Origin: Daejeonella rubra
Lineage (GTDB): Bacteria; Bacteroidota; Bacteroidia; Sphingobacteriales; Sphingobacteriaceae
Reading direction: 5' to 3'
NCBI RefSeq assembly: GCF_900103545.1
Contig: NZ_FNHH01000016.1
Coordinates: forward strand, 31,524-95,523
Length of the DNA stretch: 64,000 bases
The stretch's first letter is position 1; the number at the start of each line of letters is the position of its first letter. The notes beneath the pieces are model-generated. The model had not been told where the DNA came from, ran no database searches, and worked only from the letters and a program-made list of their open reading frames with translations. This document shows positions 27,945-36,275 of the stretch, in pieces. The position numbers and the translations under genes are program-made.

Positions 27945-27978
27945 AAGCCGTTGATTATAAATCAGCGGCTTTCTTTTT
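27945..27978 (+). terminator. Intrinsic terminator of sucC
   Basis: Eleven-base arms AAGCCGTTGAT and ATCAGCGGCTT (one G-T pair) enclose a 5-base loop and are followed by a T-rich stretch. It lies 26 bp after the sucC stop. Confidence 0.85.
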
Positions 27979-28892
27979 TAGAACAGAGTTGTGGGTTCCA
28001 GGAGACCAGGAGGTTTCAGATCAGTACCAAGTTTTTCATTCAGCTTTTTAATGGTATAATCAGCCAGAATCGGGGTGTCCTTTTCATCATGCTGGTGAAG
28101 AAAGAAATAGATCTTATTTAAGCCCTGATCTTTCCAATTGGCTAGACGCTCTACCCAGGCATCAATACGACTGAAATCTGTGGGATGCAGGCCATTACCA
28201 ACAAAACGAATAAATGCATCTGGTGTAGTTAACTCCATGTGCACACAATCCCTCCTGCCACTTGCATCGGTAATAACCGAGCCTTTTTTAAGCGAATGCA
28301 TCATATCAAAGAGGTCTTTTCTAGCAGTAGTATCCTCATACCAATCTTTATGCCTCACTTCCACAAAAACGTCAAAATCACTGGGGAGTTTTTCGAGATA
28401 ACTTTTAAGAGTCTCAAAGTTTTTTGGCCCGAAATTATCACTCAACTGAAGGAATGCCGGGCCAAGAGTATTTCCAAATTCTGATATACTTTCCAAATAC
28501 TGAGAGGTTAGCTCCTCTGCATCATTCAATCTTTTAATATGGCTTATGCTTTGTGTGAACTTCGGAAAAAACTTAAAATCTGTACGGGATGCTTCTGCTT
28601 TTTTCCGCCAGGCATTTACCTGTTCTTTTTTCGGCATACCATAGAAAATAGCATTCAATTCAATACTGTTAAAATGCTTGACATATTCTGCTAAAAAATC
28701 AGCTTCTTTAGTTTTAGGAGGATAGATCATTCCAACCCACTCCTTTCTCCCCCATTTAGCACATCCAACATATAAATCCGGCCTTATGGGCTTCGTTGCT
28801 TCCTTAAGAACCTGTGTTGTAAGGCTTGTATCTGCAGGCAGAGTAAAATCCACCAACGGAAATTCATTTTCAGCTAAACGACCAAAATCCAT
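27978..28892 (-). CDS. DUF72 family protein (YecE-like)
   Basis: About 304 residues from the ATG at 28892 (MDFGRLAENEFPLVDF); an in-frame TTG at 28916 is less likely. It belongs to the DUF72/YecE TIM-barrel family: YVGCAKWGRKEWVGMIYPP near the start, FNSIELNAIFYG, FFPKFTQSISHIKRL and KIYFFLHQHDE at the end. The biochemical role of the family is not established. It is monocistronic and lies between the terminators of sucC and rplT. Confidence 0.88.
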   Translation of the reverse strand: MDFGRLAENEFPLVDFTLPADTSLTTQVLKEATKPIRPDLYVGCAKWGRKEWVGMIYPPKTKEADFLAEYVKHFNSIELNAIFYGMPKKEQVNAWRKKAEASRTDFKFFPKFTQSISHIKRLNDAEELTSQYLESISEFGNTLGPAFLQLSDNFGPKNFETLKSYLEKLPSDFDVFVEVRHKDWYEDTTARKDLFDMMHSLKKGSVITDASGRRDCVHMELTTPDAFIRFVGNGLHPTDFSRIDAWVERLANWKDQGLNKIYFFLHQHDEKDTPILADYTIKKLNEKLGTDLKPPGLLEPTTLF

Positions 28893-28953
28893 ATTCTGCG
28901 TATTAATTAACCACAATATAGTTATACGCAGATTAATCTAAAAAATTTAGTAA

Positions 28954-28983
28954 ACAAAAAAGGGAATCTGAACAGATTCCCTT
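28954..28983 (-). terminator. Terminator of the thrS-infC-rpmI-rplT operon
   Basis: Arms AGGGAATCT and AGATTCCCT (extendable by two pairs) with a short loop. On the minus strand the hairpin is followed by a T6-G-T3 stretch, 23 bp after the rplT stop. Confidence 0.85.
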
Positions 28984-29005
28984 TGAAAATATGATGGAAA
29001 TAGAA

Positions 29006-29350
29006 CTATTTTACTGTATCGATAACAGCTTTAAATGCATCAGGGTGATTCATTGCAAGGTCAGCTAAAACCTTACGGTTCAATTGATTTCCATTTGCAG
29101 TCAATTTACCCATTAATGCAGAGTATGATAGTCCGTGCTGACGTGCACCAGCGTTAATACGCTGAATCCATAAAGCTCTGAATTCTCTTTTCTTATTTTT
29201 ACGGTCACGGTATGCATATTGCAAACCTTTTTCGACTGTATTCTTAGCAACGGTAAAAACCTTGCTTCTCGATCCCCAATAGCCTTTGGCTAAATTTAAG
29301 ACCTTTTTTCTTCTTCTTCTTGACGCTACTGCGTTAACCGAACGTGGCAT
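29006..29350 (-). CDS. rplT: 50S ribosomal protein L20
   Basis: Binds 23S rRNA early in large-subunit assembly. 114 residues. The sequence MPRSVNAVASRRRRKKVLN, KGYWGSRSKVFTVAKNTVEK, RDRKNKKREFRALWIQRIN and GLSYSALMGKL is unmistakable L20. It is last in the thrS-infC-rpmI-rplT operon, 76 bp after rpmI. In E. coli L20 represses its own operon by binding the leader; I cannot identify an equivalent site here. Confidence 0.98.
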   Translation of the reverse strand: MPRSVNAVASRRRRKKVLNLAKGYWGSRSKVFTVAKNTVEKGLQYAYRDRKNKKREFRALWIQRINAGARQHGLSYSALMGKLTANGNQLNRKVLADLAMNHPDAFKAVIDTVK

Positions 29351-29426
29351 GTTGTTTTGTGTTTTGGTAAGCGGTGTTCCATTTCAGAAACTTAATACCT
29401 GATACCTGGTTAAATTAATTTGTTGA

Positions 29427-29627
29427 TTACTTGCCTATACAAAGCATACGTTTAACGTTGCCTGAATCTGCATCAGAAACTAAACTTGTCTGACCCAAGG
29501 CACGCTTACGTTTGTTACTCATCTTGGTTAAGATGTGACTTTTAAAAGCGTTCTTTCTTTTGATTTTACCTGTTCCAGTAAGCTTAAATCGCTTTTTTGC
29601 ACTGGAACACGTTTTCATTTTTGGCAT
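29427..29627 (-). CDS. rpmI: 50S ribosomal protein L35
   Basis: A 66-residue basic large-subunit protein. MPKMKTCSSAKKRFKLTGTG and RKNAFKSHILTKMSNKRKR are typical of L35. It lies between infC and rplT, the near-universal order. The 101-bp gap from infC on its 5' side may hold a control element, but no convincing conserved structure is visible. Confidence 0.98.
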   Translation of the reverse strand: MPKMKTCSSAKKRFKLTGTGKIKRKNAFKSHILTKMSNKRKRALGQTSLVSDADSGNVKRMLCIGK

Positions 29628-29728
29628 AACTCTATTTATTTATTTATCAATTATTCTATTTGTCTATTTGTCAATAACGAAATGCCACAGGGACAAATCG
29701 ATAAATCCGATAGCTAACGGATGACGAA

Positions 29729-30301
29729 TTATTTTTTACCTGCATGTTTAGGAGCCACGGTTAAAAACATCCGCTTACCCTCCAGTTTAGGTAATTGCTC
29801 TACTTTACCAACGTCTTCCAATGCCTGGGCAAACTTTAGTAAAAGGATCTCTCCCTGTTCTTTATAAACGATGGCGCGGCCTTTAAAATGAACATAGGCA
29901 CGAACTTTCTCACCACCTTCAAGGAAACCAATTGCATGCTTCAGTTTGAACTGAAAATCATGATCATTAGTATTAGGTCCAAAACGGATTTCTTTAATTA
30001 CCGTTTGTTTTGCATTGGACTTAATCTCCTTCATTTTTTTCTTCTGCTCGTAAATAAATTTGTTGTAATCAACAATCTTACATACTGGCGGAACTGCATT
30101 TGGAGAAATTTCGACAAGATCAAGATCCTGTTCAACAGCCATAGCTAAAGCTTCCCTGAATGGATAGATACCTGTTTCCACGTTATCACCAGTCAAGCGC
30201 ACCTCAGGTGCCCTGATCAAATCATTGATCTTATGTTCTGCTTCTTTCTTTTTAAACGGAGGGCGTGGTCCTCTGTTAAAGCCTGGTCTTCCTAATGCCA
30301 A
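29729..30301 (-). CDS. infC: Translation initiation factor IF-3 (non-AUG start)
   Basis: Binds the 30S subunit, prevents premature 50S joining and rejects non-AUG start codons. 190 residues, two domains: the N-terminal domain with HKINDLIRAPEVRLTGDN (about 23-90), a basic linker (QKKKMKEIKSNAKQT) and the C-terminal domain with IRFGPNTNDHDFQFK. The reading frame opens with TTG at 30301; an in-frame TAG lies four codons upstream and the next ATG is about residue 53, deep in the N-terminal domain. A non-AUG start is therefore well supported and fits the known self-regulation of infC in E. coli (AUU start). It is 13 bp after thrS. Confidence 0.95.
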   Translation of the reverse strand: MALGRPGFNRGPRPPFKKKEAEHKINDLIRAPEVRLTGDNVETGIYPFREALAMAVEQDLDLVEISPNAVPPVCKIVDYNKFIYEQKKKMKEIKSNAKQTVIKEIRFGPNTNDHDFQFKLKHAIGFLEGGEKVRAYVHFKGRAIVYKEQGEILLLKFAQALEDVGKVEQLPKLEGKRMFLTVAPKHAGKK

Positions 30302-30314
30302 ATTGTATTTCTAT

Positions 30315-32240
30315 TTAAATTGTAATTTCTTTAACTAACTGATTACTAAACTCTTCAATCTTCATGCTTCCTACATCTCCCTGCCCATGTCTTCTAACAG
30401 AAACCATGCCTTCATTCATTTCCTTCTCACCAATGATGAGCATGTAGGGTATTTTCTTCACTTCTGCATCACGAATCTTGCGTCCGATCTTCTCATCTCG
30501 AGAGTCAATCAGGCCGCGAATATCGGAATTATTAAGCGATTCTAAAACTTTTTTTGCATAATCCTCATATTTTTCAGAGATAGGCAAAACGATAAATTGT
30601 TCTGGTGTCAGCCATAATGGGAATTCCCCGGCACAGTGTTCGATCAAAACTGCAACAAAACGCTCCAAAGAACCGAAGGGAGCTCTGTGTATCATCACTG
30701 GACGGTGTTTTTGATTATCACTTCCGGTATATTCAAGTTCAAACCTTTCAGGTAAATTATAATCTACCTGTATGGTTCCCAATTGCCATTTTCTACCCAG
30801 AGCATCCTTGACCATGAAATCAAGTTTCGGACCATAGAAAGCTGCTTCACCTAACTCAACAACTGTAGTAAGACCTTTTTCGTCTGCAGCTTCAATAATT
30901 GCTGATTCGGCAAGCTGCCAATTCTCATCACTGCCGATATATTTAGCTTTATTTTCGGGATCCCTTAGTGAGATCTGAGCGGTATAGTCATTGAATCCCA
31001 ATGCTTTAAACACATATAAAACAAGGTCGATAACCTTTTTGAATTCTTCTTTAACCTGATCGGGACGACAGAATAAATGAGCATCATCCTGAGTAAACCC
31101 TCTCACACGGGTTAAGCCATGAAGCTCTCCGCTTTGCTCATAACGATAAACTGTACCAAATTCTGCATATCTCACAGGTAGATCCTTATAAGAACGAGGC
31201 TTTGTTTTATAAATTTCGCAATGATGAGGACAGTTCATTGGTTTTAAGAAGAACTCCTCTCCTTCCTGTGGTGTTTTTATGGGCTGAAATGAATCGGCAC
31301 CATATTTTTCATAATGTCCGGAAGTAATATATAGGTTCTTATGCCCGATATGCGGCGTAATAACCTGCTCATATCCGGACTTAACCTGAGCTCTCTGAAG
31401 AAAATTAACAAGCTTTTCGCGAAGTGCAGTTCCTTTTGGCAACCATAATGGCAGGCCCATCCCTACTTTTTCAGAAAAAGCAAAAAGCTCTAATTCTTTA
31501 CCCAACTTACGGTGGTCACGCTTCTTTGCTTCTTCAATCATATGAAGATACTCAGTCAGTTCACTTTGCTTTGGATAGGTAACTCCATAGATACGGGTTA
31601 ACTGCTTCCTGCTTTCATCACCTCTCCAATAAGCTCCGGCAACATTCATAAGCTTTACCGCTTTAATGAAGCCTGTATTTGGAATATGTGGTCCGCGACA
31701 AAGGTCAGTGAAATTACCCTGAGTATAAAACGTGATTGAACCATCAGCCAGATCTTTGATCAGATCCAGTTTATACTCATCATCCTTTTCGGTAAAGTAT
31801 TTAACAGCATCACTCTTTGATACACCTTTTCTGGAAAATTCAGATTTTGCTTTTGCCAGTTCAATGATCTTATCTTCAATCTCTTTAAAATCATCTGAAG
31901 AAAATTCCCGATCTCCGAAATCTACATCGTAATAAAAGCCAGTCTCAATAGCCGGACCAATCCCGAATTTTGTGCCGGGATACAATGCTTCCAAAGCCTC
32001 AGCCATCAAGTGAGCTGAAGAATGCCAGAATGTTGCTTTTCCTTCCTGATCATTCCAGGTTAAAAGCTTCACTGTGGAATCAGTTTCTATCCGTCTGGAT
32101 GAATCCCAAACTTCGCCATTTACTACGGCAGCCAATACGTTTCGTGCTAAACCTTCAGAAATAGATAGAGCTATCTGATGAGCTGTGGTTCCCTGTTCAT
32201 ATTCACGAACAGAACCATCAGGAAGAGTAATCTTGATCAT
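30315..32240 (-). CDS. thrS: Threonine--tRNA ligase
   Basis: Charges tRNA-Thr and hydrolyses mis-made Ser-tRNA-Thr. 641 residues, full length: TGS domain (1-60), editing domain with HSSAHLMAEALEALYPG (about 75-225), class II core and C-terminal anticodon-binding domain (about 535-641). The zinc-site cysteine is in FLKPMNCPHHCEIYK; motif 2 and 3 regions include RYAEFGTVYRYEQSGEL and HRAPFGSLERF. It heads the thrS-infC-rpmI-rplT operon. The 203-bp region to its right is shared with the divergent nitrosative-stress operon. Confidence 0.97.
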   Translation of the reverse strand: MIKITLPDGSVREYEQGTTAHQIALSISEGLARNVLAAVVNGEVWDSSRRIETDSTVKLLTWNDQEGKATFWHSSAHLMAEALEALYPGTKFGIGPAIETGFYYDVDFGDREFSSDDFKEIEDKIIELAKAKSEFSRKGVSKSDAVKYFTEKDDEYKLDLIKDLADGSITFYTQGNFTDLCRGPHIPNTGFIKAVKLMNVAGAYWRGDESRKQLTRIYGVTYPKQSELTEYLHMIEEAKKRDHRKLGKELELFAFSEKVGMGLPLWLPKGTALREKLVNFLQRAQVKSGYEQVITPHIGHKNLYITSGHYEKYGADSFQPIKTPQEGEEFFLKPMNCPHHCEIYKTKPRSYKDLPVRYAEFGTVYRYEQSGELHGLTRVRGFTQDDAHLFCRPDQVKEEFKKVIDLVLYVFKALGFNDYTAQISLRDPENKAKYIGSDENWQLAESAIIEAADEKGLTTVVELGEAAFYGPKLDFMVKDALGRKWQLGTIQVDYNLPERFELEYTGSDNQKHRPVMIHRAPFGSLERFVAVLIEHCAGEFPLWLTPEQFIVLPISEKYEDYAKKVLESLNNSDIRGLIDSRDEKIGRKIRDAEVKKIPYMLIIGEKEMNEGMVSVRRHGQGDVGSMKIEEFSNQLVKEITI

Positions 32241-32384
32241 CTACAAAATGATTTAAAAGTTATATTAATGGTAAAAAAGCAATCACTTACAAAGTGATCT
32301 TCATTTCAAATACAAAAATACGATATTTTGGCAGATTTCTATTGCTTATCATGAAGATTCCCATAGAATTGTAAATTTATAAGT

Positions 32385-32408
32385 ATAAAAGTACTTAAAT
32401 ACTTTTAT
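32385..32408. promoter_or_regulatory. Perfect 9-6-9 inverted repeat, likely operator of the RIC operon
   Basis: Arms ATAAAAGTA and TACTTTTAT are exact reverse complements with a 6-base spacer CTTAAA. The centre lies about 47 bp before the RIC start codon, just upstream of a TACATTTG -7 box, so a bound protein would touch the -33 region. The operon encodes its own Rrf2 regulator, the obvious candidate ligand; a Crp/Fnr-type activator is the alternative. Confidence 0.65.
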
Positions 32409-32413
32409 TGTTC

Positions 32414-32421
32414 TACATTTG
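32414..32421 (+). promoter_or_regulatory. -7 promoter box of the RIC operon
   Basis: TACATTTG is an exact TAnnTTTG match 22 bp before the ATG. No good -33 TTTG is present at the usual spacing; the inverted repeat occupies that position, which suggests factor-dependent control. Confidence 0.55.
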
Positions 32422-32443
32422 ACCTATAAATTAATTACACCCT

Positions 32444-33385
32444 ATGGAAACCCTTGAAAACAACTTTATCAATGTTACCCTGATTGAGCCTAAATTAAAA
32501 CATCCAACCATATTCAGAGTATTTGATGATCTGAAAGGCGGTGAAAGCCTGACAATACACAATGACCATGATCCGAAACCAGTCTATTACCAATTACTTG
32601 GTGAACGGGGGGATGTGTTTACTTGGGAATACCTGAAAGAGGGACCTGAATGGTGGGATGTAAAGATCACCAAACGTGAAAATGGTCAGGAAACCATTGG
32701 AGAAATTGCTGTCAAGGATCTGCGTAAAGTTGAGGTTTTTAAGAAATACGGAATTGATTTTTGCTGCGGAGGCAAGAAAACGATCGCTGAAGTATGTGCA
32801 GAAAAGAATATAGATGCCACAAAAGTGCAGACAGATCTAAGACTGATTGAAACTGAAAATAGGGTCAGCAAGATATCCTATAATGACTGGAATATAGATT
32901 TTCTGGCTGATTACATTGTAAATACCCATCACAGTTATGTAAGGAAATATCTTCCTGAACTGATGAATTATGCTGCAAAAGTTGCACAGGTTCATGGTGC
33001 ACAACATCCTGAACTTTTACCAATACAACAGCTTGTTGAAGAGATCAATAAGGAACTTACTGAACATCTTGAGCAGGAAGAAAATGTACTTTTTACTTAT
33101 GTTAAAAAAATAGCTGAAGCCAGAAAAAGCAATATGCCTCTAGTTAAACAAGCAAAAGATCTTTCAGTATTAATAGACGAACTGGAAAAAGACCACGACC
33201 TGGTGGGAAGAGCTCTTGATAAGATCCGTGATCTGAGTAAGGATTATGAAATACCTGGAGATGCTTGTGCCAGCTACAAATTATTATACAAAATGATCCA
33301 GGAATTTGAAGATGATCTGCACCTGCATATACATTTGGAAAATAATATTCTCTTTCCAAAAGCAATTGAGATGGAAAAGGTTTAA
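32444..33385 (+). CDS. ric: Iron-sulfur cluster repair di-iron protein with N-terminal DUF2249
   Basis: Repairs Fe-S clusters damaged by nitric oxide or oxidants (RIC/ScdA/YtfE family). 313 residues in three parts: a DUF2249 domain (about 10-78: HPTIFRVFDDLKGGESLTI, then FTWEYLKEGPEWWDVKI), the ScdA_N segment (about 84-135: LRKVEVFKKYGIDFCCGGKKT with its paired Cys), and a hemerythrin-like di-iron domain (about 155-312). The last carries several His/Glu ligands, for example VNTHHSYV, LTEHLEQEENVLF, EKDHDLV and LHIHLENNILFP. The extra DUF2249 front is beyond the plain ScdA layout. It is first of a five-gene operon with an upstream operator-like palindrome. Confidence 0.9.
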   Translation: METLENNFINVTLIEPKLKHPTIFRVFDDLKGGESLTIHNDHDPKPVYYQLLGERGDVFTWEYLKEGPEWWDVKITKRENGQETIGEIAVKDLRKVEVFKKYGIDFCCGGKKTIAEVCAEKNIDATKVQTDLRLIETENRVSKISYNDWNIDFLADYIVNTHHSYVRKYLPELMNYAAKVAQVHGAQHPELLPIQQLVEEINKELTEHLEQEENVLFTYVKKIAEARKSNMPLVKQAKDLSVLIDELEKDHDLVGRALDKIRDLSKDYEIPGDACASYKLLYKMIQEFEDDLHLHIHLENNILFPKAIEMEKV

Positions 33386-33396
33386 TTAGACACGAG

Positions 33397-34206
33397 ATGC
33401 AGATCAATTCACAAACTAAAATCGCGGACTTAATAAAGTTCCACAAGGATGCACTGGAGGCTATTATTACCTTAAGTCCCGATTTTAAAAAATTACGTAA
33501 TCCTATCCTTAGGAAACTAATGGCAGGCAGAACAAGCATTTCCATGGCATCAAAAATTGGCGGATGTAAACCGGAGGATTTCTTTGAAATATTGAAACCA
33601 TTAGGCTTTGTTTCAGACAATTCAGTTCAGCAAGAGGAAGTTGTTCTCAGAAAATCTCTGAAAGATTTTGTGAGGGATATTGAATCTGCACATATCATTA
33701 CTTTGGATGTCAGAGAAATGCTTGCGGAAGGGAATGACCCTTTAAAACTAATTCAGAAACATATCAAGGAGCTGGAGGAAGGCCAGATCTTGAAGATAGT
33801 CAATACATTTGAACCTACTCCCCTAATCAGATTACTGGAAAAGCAAGGTTTTGAATCCTACGTCGATTTGGTCGAAAAGAATCTGATCGAGACCTATTTA
33901 TACAAGAACAAACCGGCTGAAAGCTTGCAGCAGGACACCCCTGCAGGAGTAAATAATGACTGGAATCTTCTTTTAAAGCAATTTGAAAATAGGTTGATTG
34001 AGATTGATGTTCGTCATCTGGAAATGCCCGGACCAATGATGACCATTTTGGATGAGCTTGAAAAACTGGATCCTGACAAGGCATTATATGTTCATCATAA
34101 ACGAATTCCGGTTTTTTTACTGAGCGAATTGAAGGACAGAAACTTTGAATACCGGATAAATGAGATCAGTGAATCCGAGGTATTTTTACTGATATTTAAA
34201 AAATAA
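33397..34206 (+). CDS. DUF1858 plus two DUF2249-like domains
   Basis: A 269-residue soluble protein. An N-terminal DUF1858 domain (about 4-65: KIADLIKFHKDALEAIITLS) is followed by two DUF2249-like units (about 96-165: ITLDVREMLAEGNDPLKLI; about 198-268: IEIDVRHLEMPGPMMTILDEL). DUF2249 is TusA-like in fold and is found with hemerythrin and nitric-oxide response genes, but its chemistry is not known. It lies 12 bp after ric and 2 bp before the membrane-protein gene, so it belongs to the same operon and the same response. Confidence 0.8.
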   Translation: MQINSQTKIADLIKFHKDALEAIITLSPDFKKLRNPILRKLMAGRTSISMASKIGGCKPEDFFEILKPLGFVSDNSVQQEEVVLRKSLKDFVRDIESAHIITLDVREMLAEGNDPLKLIQKHIKELEEGQILKIVNTFEPTPLIRLLEKQGFESYVDLVEKNLIETYLYKNKPAESLQQDTPAGVNNDWNLLLKQFENRLIEIDVRHLEMPGPMMTILDELEKLDPDKALYVHHKRIPVFLLSELKDRNFEYRINEISESEVFLLIFKK

Positions 34207-34207
34207 A

Positions 34208-35488
34208 ATGTTCACCAACGATTCAAGTTCAGGATTGCAGCAAACCACATCCTACAAAGTTGTGCTTCCATTCTATATTTTCGCGGCATTATCCTTTATA
34301 ATATCCTGTACTCTGCTCCTGCTCAATACAGATATTATTCACCAGCATTATTTTCATCCGCAAACTTTAGCTATTACCCACCTTATGGCTTTAGGTTGGG
34401 GTACAATGATCATTCTGGGAGCAAGTCATCAGCTACTTCCTGTTCTGATCGAAGGCAAGCTGGATAGTTATTTACTCGCTTTATTATCATTTGTTTTCGC
34501 CGCAACGGGCATACCGCTTCTGGTAACAGGATTCTATCTGTTCAATACTGGCCTGATCCTTCAAACAGGTGCTGTATTAATTAATGCCTCTGTGATCTGC
34601 TATTTTCTGAATGTCATTGCCAGTATTTCAGAAAGTAAAAAACACAATGTACATGCCTTTTTTATCGCAGCAGCTTCACTTTGGTTATTCGCGACAACCT
34701 TTTTCGGACTCTTACTGGTATTTAATTTCAGCCGTTCCTGGCTGCCCGAAAATTCTATTGAATACTTGTCAGTGCATGCCCATATGGGTTTGGTTGGATG
34801 GTTTTTACTATTGATCATAGGAGTTGGTTCACGACTGATACCCATGTTTTTAATCTCAAAATATTCAAACCCGAAAATTTTATGGTGGATATTTGCCCTG
34901 ATCAATATCGCATTGTTTGGTTTTATAATTTTAAAAACCTCTAATGCCTTTGAAAAATTATATTATTCTCCATTTTTACTGGTACTCTTTGCTTTAGCCT
35001 TGTTTGCCAATTACTGCTACAGAGCATATAAGGAGCGGATCAGGAAACACGTTGATGAGCAAATGAAGATCTCGTTATTGTCTGTAGCAATGTTAATTCT
35101 TCCCCTATTAAGTTTGATGGCGGTCATCTATTTTATAAGAGAAAATTCTGGATCAAAACTGGTTTTATTATATGGTTATTGCATTTTCTTTGGCTGGATA
35201 ACTGCCATAATTATGGGTATGACCTTTAAAACATTGCCTTTCATTGTTTGGACTAAGGTTTATCATTCAAGGGTATTAGGAAAAACCCCTGCACCGAAAG
35301 AACTGTTCAGTGAAAATCTATTCAAAATCATGGCACTGTTTTATCTTACAGGCTTTATTTTGTTCCTTGCAGGCATATTACTTTTAAATGATCTGCTTTT
35401 AAAAAGTGGTGCGGCATTATTACTGGCATCGGCAATAGTTTACGTAATTAATGTAGCAAAAACGGTGTTTCATCAAGCTAAAGTATAA
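34208..35488 (+). CDS. 12-TM haem-copper-oxidase-like membrane protein (NnrS/NorB-related)
   Basis: A 426-residue inner-membrane protein with twelve predicted helices. Histidine motifs inside the helices (THLMALGWG, ILGASHQLLPVLIEG, SVHAHMGLVGWF) resemble haem ligands of the oxidase subunit I/NorB and NnrS families. The operon partners point to nitric oxide handling. It is shorter than a catalytic NorB (which usually has a fused cytochrome c-like part or 14 helices), and no NorC is nearby. Reduction of NO is therefore possible but unproven; haem-mediated sensing or resistance as in NnrS is the alternative. Its stop overlaps the next start by one base. Confidence 0.75.
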   Translation: MFTNDSSSGLQQTTSYKVVLPFYIFAALSFIISCTLLLLNTDIIHQHYFHPQTLAITHLMALGWGTMIILGASHQLLPVLIEGKLDSYLLALLSFVFAATGIPLLVTGFYLFNTGLILQTGAVLINASVICYFLNVIASISESKKHNVHAFFIAAASLWLFATTFFGLLLVFNFSRSWLPENSIEYLSVHAHMGLVGWFLLLIIGVGSRLIPMFLISKYSNPKILWWIFALINIALFGFIILKTSNAFEKLYYSPFLLVLFALALFANYCYRAYKERIRKHVDEQMKISLLSVAMLILPLLSLMAVIYFIRENSGSKLVLLYGYCIFFGWITAIIMGMTFKTLPFIVWTKVYHSRVLGKTPAPKELFSENLFKIMALFYLTGFILFLAGILLLNDLLLKSGAALLLASAIVYVINVAKTVFHQAKV

Positions 35489-35811
35489 TGGCAGTATTAA
35501 GTAACAATGATCTTTTCTGCAGTGCAGCTTTGGCCGGACTTTATGATGTATTTGATCCCGAGATCGGATTGAATGTGGTTGATCTCGGACTGATCTACCG
35601 GATTGATTTTAATGAAGAAACTAAAAAAATAATAGTTACTATGACCCTGACCACACAGTTTTGTCCGATGGGAGAAAGTATTACAGCAGATGTACAACAA
35701 TCAGTCAGCGATGCTTTTAAAGACTATCAGGTCAGCATTGATCTTGTATTTAACCCTGCCTGGAGTCCGGAGCAAATATCTCCTGAGGGGCAGGAATTTT
35801 TAGACCGCTAA
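35488..35811 (+). CDS. MIP18 family (DUF59) metal-sulfur cluster assembly factor
   Basis: A 107-residue protein of the SufT/PaaD/MIP18 family, which helps mature or repair Fe-S proteins. The core reads LYDVFDPEIGLNVVDLGLIY, then MTLTTQFCPMGESIT with the conserved Cys at about residue 52. It begins within the stop codon of the membrane-protein gene and ends 3 bp before the Rrf2 gene. Its presence next to RIC and an Fe-S-type regulator fits a cluster-repair operon. Confidence 0.9.
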   Translation: MAVLSNNDLFCSAALAGLYDVFDPEIGLNVVDLGLIYRIDFNEETKKIIVTMTLTTQFCPMGESITADVQQSVSDAFKDYQVSIDLVFNPAWSPEQISPEGQEFLDR

Positions 35812-35814
35812 ACT

Positions 35815-36246
35815 ATGCTTAGTTATACCTGTAAAACAGCAATCAAGGCCGTTATCTATCTGGCATCTAAGGGTGAAGAGAATGATAAAGCCGGCATGAA
35901 AGAAATTGCAATTCACATACAAGCAAGTGAACATACTGTGGGAAAGATCCTGCAGACCCTGGTACGACAGGGCCTTATAAATAGTAGCAAAGGGCCATCT
36001 GGTGGCTTTTTCATAAATGAATTGCAACGTGATCAGCCAATAAGCAAAATCGTGGAATCCATTGAAGGGGACCAGGTGTTTAGAAGCTGCGGCCTTGGTT
36101 TAAGTAAATGCTCCGCTGAGCACCCCTGCCCTATCCATGATGAATATAAAATAGCCCGTGACCTGATTGAAAAATTATTCAGAGAGAAAAAAGTGAATGA
36201 TCTTTGTGATCCGGTAAGCAATGGCCTTGCATTCCTGATCGGCTGA
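35815..36246 (+). CDS. nsrR: Rrf2 family regulator, NsrR-like
   Basis: A 143-residue winged-helix repressor. MLSYTCKTAIKAVIYLA is the Rrf2 N-terminus. The Cys triad at 92, 99 and 105 (SCGLGLSKCSAEHPCP, spacing C-X6-C-X5-C) is the Fe-S ligand set of the NsrR/IscR/RirA group; spacing is closest to NsrR. NO destroys the cluster in NsrR and releases DNA. As the last gene of the operon it probably autoregulates through the inverted repeat at 32385-32408. The symbol is tentative, because IscR-like or other Rrf2 roles are possible. Confidence 0.82.
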   Translation: MLSYTCKTAIKAVIYLASKGEENDKAGMKEIAIHIQASEHTVGKILQTLVRQGLINSSKGPSGGFFINELQRDQPISKIVESIEGDQVFRSCGLGLSKCSAEHPCPIHDEYKIARDLIEKLFREKKVNDLCDPVSNGLAFLIG

Positions 36247-36275
36247 TACCGGATTTACTTCAAATAAAACTAGAT

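Noticed and set aside
29628..29728. Possible L20-type autoregulatory leader between infC and rpmI
   Set aside because: Only a weak 5-bp stem is visible, with no feature I can match to a known L20 leader.
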